Positions 1 to 4,402 of a stretch of 6,129 nt of DNA are shown piece by piece (position 1 is the stretch's first letter; each line of letters starts with the position of its first letter). Below the pieces are notes generated by a model that was not told where the DNA came from, did no database searches, and was given only the letters and a program-made list of their open reading frames with translations. The position numbers and the translations under genes were made by a program. This stretch comes from Dehalococcoidia bacterium (GTDB lineage: Bacteria; Chloroflexota; Dehalococcoidia; Dehalococcoidales; E44-bin46). The DNA lies in the NCBI GenBank assembly GCA_004376105.1, contig SOKA01000067.1:1-6129 (forward strand), written 5' to 3'.

Positions 1-55
1 GAAAGGGAAGACAGGGGTTTAAAATGCCCAACAATTAGCGCCAAAAACCTTGCCA
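1..55 (+). repeat. 55-bp direct repeat, copy A
   Basis: This is identical base for base to 186-240, in the same orientation at an offset of 185 bp. Identity stops at position 56 (g here, t at 241). The repeat may extend left of the window, because copy A begins at base 1. It contains GGTTTAAAA (16-24) and AAAATGCCCA (21-30). Confidence 0.95.
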
Positions 56-119
56 GCCAAAATGCCCACTGGTATTATTAGGGTAAAATTTGGACAATTG
101 TCTACATCAAAAAAATTTT

Positions 120-148
120 CTAACAACCAGCCACTTTATATCTATAAG
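120..148 (+). promoter_or_regulatory. candidate dnaA promoter
   Basis: CTAACA (120-125) matches the -35 consensus TTGACA at 4 of 6 positions. It lies 17 nt before TATAAG (143-148), which matches the -10 consensus at 5 of 6. It sits in an AT-rich block between the two repeat copies and would give a leader of about 210 nt containing repeat copy B. Such matches arise easily by chance in AT-rich DNA, so this is weak. Confidence 0.3.
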
Positions 149-185
149 GTAAATATTAGATAAACGAACAAGTCTGACAGACCTT

Positions 186-240
186 GAAAGGGAAGACAGG
201 GGTTTAAAATGCCCAACAATTAGCGCCAAAAACCTTGCCA
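186..240 (+). repeat. 55-bp direct repeat, copy B
   Basis: This is a perfect second copy of 1-55, lying 126 bp before the dnaA start codon. GGTTTAAAA is at 201-209 and AAAATGCCCA at 206-215. A looser match continues downstream (TGGTATTA at 252-259), which suggests an older, longer duplication of which only the first 55 bp stayed identical. The function is unknown; an iteron-like or regulatory role near dnaA is only an inference. Confidence 0.95.
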
Positions 241-353
241 TCAAAGACGCTTGGTATTACGCTAACAACATCCCCCTTAATTCCTCCCCCGTGCCCCCAT
301 CCAAGCCCCCACAATTCCCAGCCACCTGGGACAAAATGGTGCTTGAACTTAAC

Positions 354-361
354 GAAAGGAG
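354..361 (+). promoter_or_regulatory. Shine-Dalgarno deciding the dnaA start
   Basis: GAAAGGAG lies 4 nt before the ATG at 366. No comparable site precedes the upstream in-frame GTG at 291 or ATG at 336. Translation from 366 also gives the N-terminus expected for DnaA. Confidence 0.8.
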
Positions 362-365
362 TTTA

Positions 366-1703
366 ATGGAAGCTGGGTCGGCGCAACAAATCTGGGAAAC
401 TGCCTTGGGTGAACTGCAAATCCAGGTCAATAAGCCAAACTACCGGACGTGGCTAGAAAAAACTGTAGGTTTAAGCTATCAAGATAATCAGTTTGTTGTC
501 GGTGTACCCAATACCTTCGCCGCCGAATATTTAGATAAGAATCAGCGCTCTTTGATTAAGAAAACACTTATTGGTCTTACCGGCCGTGATATCAAAGTCC
601 TCTTCCAAGTAGATGCCAGACATCAAAATTCATCAGGTAGCTATAGTGCCCGAGAAGAAGTCTCCCCAAGGTTCAACCCAAAATACACCTTTGATTCCTT
701 CGTTACAGGTAGCTGTAATCGTTTAGCCTATGCCGCTGCTCTGGGAGTAGCCGAAAACCCAGGACATAGCTATAATCCACTATTTATATACGGAGGGCCG
801 GGTTTAGGTAAGACACATTTGCTGCAGGCGATTGGTCACGCAGCTCTAGCCAACCATATTCAAGTGCTTTATGTTAGCGGTGAGCAGTTTACCAATGAGT
901 TTATAAACGCTATTCAAGAGAGAAAAACAGAGGAGTTCCGTAATAAATATAGAAGCGTTGATATGTTGTTGATTGATGATATCCACTTCATCACCGGTAA
1001 GGAGCAGACAGAAGAGTGCTTCTTCCATACCTTTAATGAGCTACATAACAATAACCGCCAGATTGCTATCACCAGTGACCGCTCCCCGAAAGCTATGCCT
1101 CTATTAGAGGAGAGACTATGTTCCCGTTTTGAGTGGGGGTTAATTGTTGATATCCAACCACCTGACTTTGAAACACGCCTAGCTATTCTACAGGCTAAGG
1201 CTAAGCAGAGGGGGCAGAATGTCGCTTTAGATGTGCTGGAGTTTATTGCTCAGCGGATTGAGCAAAACATAAGGGAGCTAGAAGGTAGTCTAAACCGGGT
1301 TATTGCTTACGCCAAGTTGCTTAGAGCCTTAATTACTCCAGAGTTAGCCGCCCAAGCGCTTGAGGATATAGCCACTAAACATGCCAAAGGTGCTTCTATC
1401 ACCCCGGCTCTAGTGATAGAAGCGGTAGCCAACAGTTTCCAGCTAGCTCTCGTAGACTTAAAGAGCCGGAAAAGGGACAAAGAAACCGCTTTAGCTCGAC
1501 AGGTAGCAATGTATCTTATCAGGCAGGAAACCAATGGCTCACTGGCTCAAATTGGTAAGGAGCTGGGGAACAGAAATCCGGCAACTGTTAGTCACGCTTG
1601 TGAGAAAATAGCCAGTGATATCAATGCTAGCCCTTACTTAATGCGTAAAATCTCGGACATCAAAGAAAAGGTTCACCACAAGCCAAAGGGCAGGAATAAT
1701 TAA
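366..1703 (+). CDS. dnaA: chromosomal replication initiator protein DnaA
   Basis: DnaA is the AAA+ ATPase that binds origin boxes and melts the origin DNA. From the ATG at 366 it is 445 aa, a normal length. Domain I (about 1-82) starts with SAQQIWETALGELQ and is followed by a short linker (about 83-102). Domain III has Walker A GGPGLGKTH (143-151), Walker B LLIDD (201-205), sensor I TSD (236-238), the arginine-finger segment ERLCSRF (Arg254) and sensor II in NIRELEG (Arg303). Domain IV (about 345-445) keeps the arginine equivalent to E. coli R399 (Arg370). Its signature reads GNRNPATVSHACEKI instead of the usual GGRDHTTVxHA, so the Asp-His-Thr base-contact triad is Asn404-Pro405-Ala406. The frame stays open to a GTG at 291, but the ribosome binding site and homology favour 366. 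Identification is firm; the DNA specificity may be unusual. Confidence 0.97.
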   Translation: MEAGSAQQIWETALGELQIQVNKPNYRTWLEKTVGLSYQDNQFVVGVPNTFAAEYLDKNQRSLIKKTLIGLTGRDIKVLFQVDARHQNSSGSYSAREEVSPRFNPKYTFDSFVTGSCNRLAYAAALGVAENPGHSYNPLFIYGGPGLGKTHLLQAIGHAALANHIQVLYVSGEQFTNEFINAIQERKTEEFRNKYRSVDMLLIDDIHFITGKEQTEECFFHTFNELHNNNRQIAITSDRSPKAMPLLEERLCSRFEWGLIVDIQPPDFETRLAILQAKAKQRGQNVALDVLEFIAQRIEQNIRELEGSLNRVIAYAKLLRALITPELAAQALEDIATKHAKGASITPALVIEAVANSFQLALVDLKSRKRDKETALARQVAMYLIRQETNGSLAQIGKELGNRNPATVSHACEKIASDINASPYLMRKISDIKEKVHHKPKGRNN

Positions 1704-1779
1704 TAACTTTTGGTTCCACGTAAGGTTTAAAAGTAGTAGGAATTTTGCAAAACCACCACCACTCTTTTAATAAGTCACC

Positions 1780-1797
1780 AAAGTTGTTGATAACTTT
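1780..1797. repeat. inverted repeat containing a DnaA-box-like 9-mer
   Basis: The arms AAAGTT and AACTTT are perfect complements around a 6-nt centre. The 9-mer TGTTGATAA at 1785-1793 reads TTATCAACA on the - strand, one mismatch from the TTATCCACA consensus. One hit in 233 bp could be chance. No U-run follows, so it is not an obvious terminator. Confidence 0.4.
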
Positions 1798-1864
1798 AAG
1801 CAGCATCCAAAGTACTTTTTAGTCTAAAATCTGCCCAAACCATCCTTTATTGCTATGCTACTGG

Positions 1865-1891
1865 TTGATGTGTCATATTATTATTTATAAT
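1865..1891 (+). promoter_or_regulatory. candidate promoter of the obg-nadD-pyrE operon
   Basis: TTGATG (1865-1870, 4 of 6 to the -35 consensus) is followed after a short 15-nt spacer by a perfect TATAAT (1886-1891). A second perfect TATAAT lies at 1915-1920, only 16 nt before the obg ATG, with no good -35. If the second one is used, the obg mRNA would be nearly leaderless. The region is so AT-rich that either TATAAT may be fortuitous. Confidence 0.4.
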
Positions 1892-1936
1892 TACTAAATA
1901 ATAAACTAAAGTTTTATAATGAGTTAAATTTATAAA

Positions 1937-3202
1937 ATGTTTGACAGAGCAGAGATAACGGTAAAAGCAGGTAAGGGGGGAGACGGAGTAGTAAGCTTCA
2001 GACAGGAGAAATTTGTTCCCTTTGGTGGCCCTGATGGTGGTGATGGTGGTGATGGTGGCGACGTAATTATTATGGCTGATCGTGGTGTTACTAGTCTGCG
2101 CGCATTCACGCGAAAAAGATTCTATAGAGCAGCTGATGGTGAGAGTGGTAAGGGTAAAAAGAAACACGGCAAGAAAGGGAAAAACCTGATATTAACCGTT
2201 CCAGTAGGGACTGTGGTCTTATATAAGACACAGGTAGGTAGTGATGCCCTTATAGCTGATTTGGAGCAGCCTGGCCAGCAGGCGGTGATAGTTAGGGGTG
2301 GGAAAGGAGGGTTGGGCAATACTCATTTCACTTCAGCTACTAATCAAGCTCCACGGATTGCTCAGAAGGGGGAGGCTGGGGAGGAGAATTCGGTAATATT
2401 AGAATTGAGGCTTATCGCTGATGTTGGTATTATTGGTTATCCCAATGTAGGCAAGTCTACCTTACTAGCCGCCTCTTCAGCGGCCAAGCCTAAAATAGCT
2501 AGTTATCCATTCACCACCCGTGAGCCCATTCTAGGTTTGGTTGAAGTTGACCAGCGAAGCTTGGTATTGGCTGAGATTCCAGGGTTAATAGATGGTGCCC
2601 ACCTTGGTCGAGGCCTGGGGCACGATTTCCTGCGCCATATTGCACGTACCAAGATACTTATTCACTTGATAGACGGTAGCTCGGCGTCTCCAGTAGAAGA
2701 TATGATACGGGTAAATGCGGAGCTTGGCTTATATGATTCGGCTCTGGCACAGAAGCCCCAGCTTGTGGTAGTGAATAAGATTGATTTGCCCCAGGTTCAG
2801 GCTCAATTGGCTGAGATTAAGGATGCCTTTAGTGCTGTTGGAGCCGCGCCTCTTTTCATTTCAGCAGCAACGGGTGAGGGTGTTTCCCAGCTTATGGCTG
2901 AAGCGATGAAGATGGTGAGTCAGGTTAGTGTTGAGAGAGGAGCTGGAGAAAGGATTGCCAGGAAGGTTTTCCATCCTCAGCCCCGGGTTGCTGGTGTTAG
3001 TGTGCACAAGGAAGGCGATACCTTTGTCGTTGTAGCTCCCGAGTTGGAGCGCATTGTGGCTAGGACAGATGTGTCTAGCCCTGAAGTGCGTTGGCAGATT
3101 AGAGGACAACTGACTCGGCTGGGGGTCAGCAAGGCTTTGGAGAAGGCTGGGGTTAAGCTGGGCGATAAAGTCCGCTGTGGGAATTTAGAATGGGACTGGT
3201 AG
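1937..3202 (+). CDS. obg: Obg/CgtA family GTPase
   Basis: This essential GTPase binds the 50S ribosomal subunit and takes part in ribosome maturation, stringent response and cell-cycle control. The protein is 421 aa. The glycine-rich Obg domain (about 1-157) includes a DGG triplet run at 33-41. In the G domain, G1 is GYPNVGKST (167-175), switch I is PFTT (191-194), G3 is AEIPGL (212-217), G4 is NKID (280-283) and G5 is ISAATGEGV (308-316). The C-terminal OCT domain spans about 350-421 and ends in GNLEWDW. G3 normally reads DxPG; here Glu213 replaces Asp. The start matches the family N-terminus (MFDRAEITVKAG), but no Shine-Dalgarno precedes it. It is followed after 4 nt by nadD. Identification is firm. 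Confidence 0.97.
   Translation: MFDRAEITVKAGKGGDGVVSFRQEKFVPFGGPDGGDGGDGGDVIIMADRGVTSLRAFTRKRFYRAADGESGKGKKKHGKKGKNLILTVPVGTVVLYKTQVGSDALIADLEQPGQQAVIVRGGKGGLGNTHFTSATNQAPRIAQKGEAGEENSVILELRLIADVGIIGYPNVGKSTLLAASSAAKPKIASYPFTTREPILGLVEVDQRSLVLAEIPGLIDGAHLGRGLGHDFLRHIARTKILIHLIDGSSASPVEDMIRVNAELGLYDSALAQKPQLVVVNKIDLPQVQAQLAEIKDAFSAVGAAPLFISAATGEGVSQLMAEAMKMVSQVSVERGAGERIARKVFHPQPRVAGVSVHKEGDTFVVVAPELERIVARTDVSSPEVRWQIRGQLTRLGVSKALEKAGVKLGDKVRCGNLEWDW
2033..2059 (+). repeat. three tandem 9-bp units inside obg
   Basis: GATGGTGGT occurs three times in a row (2033-2041, 2042-2050, and 2051-2059 with a final c). It encodes Asp-Gly-Gly three times in the Obg domain. The glycine-rich loop is a family trait, so the repeat is probably a coding consequence, but near-identical DNA units could slip and change the loop length. 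Confidence 0.85.
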
Positions 3203-3206
3203 TAGG

Positions 3207-3812
3207 ATGAATATAGGTGTGCTGGGGGGGACCTTTGACCCAATCCATATGGGGCACCTTATTGTTGCCGAGGAGACAAAACTTCGGCTAAATTTGGCTG
3301 AGATTCTGTTTGTGCCTGCTGGTCTGCCCTGGCTAAGGGTGAATAGCCCTATTTCGGCTGCGGAACATCGTGTCCAGATGGTGCGCCTGGCTATTGGCGA
3401 TAAGCCTTACTTCAAACTGTCTACTATAGAGGTAAAGCGGGCTGGTCCCTCTTATACTGTTGATACCATTGCTGAACTAAAGGGTCGGCTTGGTGTTAGG
3501 GATGAGCTGTTTTTCATTTTAGGTTGGGATAGTTTGGCTGAGCTCCCTGAGTGGCGGGAGCCATCCCGGCTGATTAAAATGTGTCACTTGGTGGCAGTCC
3601 CCAGAGTAGGCTATTCACTTCCTGACCTTAACGGGCTAGAAGCAGCCATCCCTGGATTAGCTCAGAGGGTTATTTTATTCGACACACCGGAGATAGATAT
3701 CAGTGCCTCGGTAATTAGACAGCGGGTGGCTCAAGGTCTGCCCATTGACCACCTTGTCCCTGAGCCGGTAGATAGGTATATTCGGGAACAGGGGCTATAT
3801 ACTACAGCATAG
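3207..3812 (+). CDS. nadD: nicotinate-nucleotide adenylyltransferase
   Basis: NadD adenylates nicotinic acid mononucleotide with ATP to give NaAD, the step before NAD synthetase. The 201-aa protein opens with the nucleotidyltransferase signature GGTFDPIHMGH (7-17), whose histidines bind the ATP phosphates. It then has PAGLPW (37-42), SYTVDT (82-87), FILGWDSL (103-110), and the ISxSxIR motif as ISASVIR (165-171). It ends with the family-typical LVPEPVDRYIREQGLY. Length is normal. The ATG follows the obg stop by 4 nt, and the only purine-rich stretch, TAGTAGG, abuts the ATG with no spacer. Translation is therefore probably coupled to obg. The start is fixed by the signature just after it. Confidence 0.95.
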   Translation: MNIGVLGGTFDPIHMGHLIVAEETKLRLNLAEILFVPAGLPWLRVNSPISAAEHRVQMVRLAIGDKPYFKLSTIEVKRAGPSYTVDTIAELKGRLGVRDELFFILGWDSLAELPEWREPSRLIKMCHLVAVPRVGYSLPDLNGLEAAIPGLAQRVILFDTPEIDISASVIRQRVAQGLPIDHLVPEPVDRYIREQGLYTTA

Positions 3813-3819
3813 ACCTAGT

Positions 3820-3825
3820 AGGAGG
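3820..3825 (+). promoter_or_regulatory. strong Shine-Dalgarno of pyrE
   Basis: AGGAGG with a 7-nt spacer precedes the ATG at 3833, in the 20-nt nadD-pyrE gap. It is the strongest ribosome binding site in the window, in contrast to obg and nadD, so pyrE can be translated independently within the operon. Confidence 0.85.
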
Positions 3826-3832
3826 TTGCATT

Positions 3833-4402
3833 ATGGAGACAAATTCGACTTTGGAGTTGGGGTTGAACACAGAGAGGGCTAAGAGGATTTTGGAAATCGC
3901 CCGTGAGGTGGGTGCATTGCTAACGGGTGAATTTATGCTTACCTCGGGAAAGAAAAGTAATTATTACTTTGACGGTAAAAGGCTAACCCTCTCCCCAGAA
4001 GGTGCCTACCAGGTGGGGAAGGCAGTATTTGACGAATTGGCAGAGATTGGGGTTGATGCTGTCGGTGGGGTGGCAACAGGGGCTTACCCTATTGTAACTG
4101 CAGTAGCCTTGGTTAGCCACCTAGAGGGGAAGCCGATTCCATCTTTTATAGTCAGGGAGGTACCCAAGGAGCATGGAACGATGAGGAAGATTGAAGGGCA
4201 TCTTAAGCAAGGCTCTAGAGTAGCTATAGTTGATGATGTTCTTACCACCGGGGGCTCAGTGAGCAGAGCCATAGAGGCTGTGGAAGCGGCGAACTGCAAG
4301 GTGGTGAAGGTTATAGTGGTTGTTGACCGACATGAGGGGGGAAGCGATAAACTGAAGAAAGAGGGATACGATTTTACTGCTATCTTGAGTATCGTGCACT
4401 AA
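3833..4402 (+). CDS. pyrE: orotate phosphoribosyltransferase
   Basis: PyrE joins orotate to PRPP to form OMP, the fifth step of de novo pyrimidine synthesis. The 189-aa protein has the orotate-side segment FMLTSGKKSNYYFDG (34-48), the catalytic flexible loop VREVPKEHGT (107-116), and the PRPP-binding motif VAIVDDVLTTGGS (130-142). These features support PyrE over other type I phosphoribosyltransferases. In the loop, the residues matching Salmonella R99, K103 and H105 are present (Arg108, Lys112, His114), but the K100 position is Glu109. Length is slightly short of the usual 200-210 but has all motifs. It is the last gene of the + strand run, and its TAA overlaps the gyrB stop codon on the other strand. 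No other pyrimidine gene is in view. Confidence 0.93.
   Translation: METNSTLELGLNTERAKRILEIAREVGALLTGEFMLTSGKKSNYYFDGKRLTLSPEGAYQVGKAVFDELAEIGVDAVGGVATGAYPIVTAVALVSHLEGKPIPSFIVREVPKEHGTMRKIEGHLKQGSRVAIVDDVLTTGGSVSRAIEAVEAANCKVVKVIVVVDRHEGGSDKLKKEGYDFTAILSIVH

Larger units (their letters stand above)
1..365. other. non-coding region upstream of dnaA, possible replication-control region
   Basis: I see no credible gene here. The stretch holds two perfect copies of a 55-bp sequence (1-55 and 186-240). Between them is a block that is about 74% A+T by hand count (101-170), with promoter-like hexamers, and the region ends in the dnaA ribosome binding site. The decamer AAAATGCCCA occurs three times (21-30, 59-68, 206-215). 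Weak similarity continues past the repeats: TGGTATTA at 70-77 and 252-259, and CTAACAAC at 120-127 and 262-269. I found no TTATNCACA DnaA box on either strand. The region could belong to oriC or be a dnaA regulatory leader. The function is inferred from position only. Confidence 0.6.
1704..1936. other. dnaA-obg intergenic region, candidate oriC
   Basis: This 233-bp gap directly follows dnaA, a common place for bacterial oriC. Its last 66 bp (1871-1936) contain only 7 G/C bases, about 89% A+T, as expected of a DNA-unwinding element. Upstream of that are a DnaA-box-like site inside an inverted repeat (1780-1797), the palindrome AAAGTACTTT (1809-1818), and a CCAAAGT direct repeat (1778-1784, 1807-1813). 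It also has a third GGTTTAAAA (1724-1732), the motif found in both upstream repeats. No cluster of consensus DnaA boxes is visible, so the oriC call depends on position and composition. The AT-rich end must also contain the obg promoter. Confidence 0.45.

Noticed and set aside
93..102. 10-bp palindrome GACAATTGTC as a possible operator
   Set aside because: It is a single copy, recognisable as no known operator, and within chance expectation for AT-rich DNA.
24..223. four-codon minigene Met-Pro-Asn-Asn-stop in each repeat copy (24-38 and 209-223)
   Set aside because: The second copy only repeats the first, and such short frames are common by chance. There is no evidence for a leader peptide.
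291..365. 25-codon N-terminal extension of DnaA from GTG at 291
   Set aside because: It is proline-rich and unlike any DnaA N-terminus I know, and no ribosome site precedes 291. GAAAGGAG sits 4 nt before the ATG at 366.
1706..1734. possible dnaA terminator from ACTTTT pairing with AAAAGT
   Set aside because: The stem is only A/T-rich, with a 17-nt loop and no following T-run.
1853..2319. open frames on the - strand across the obg start region
   Set aside because: They overlap the AT-rich obg leader and the glycine-rich obg coding region, and their low-complexity translations show no family features.
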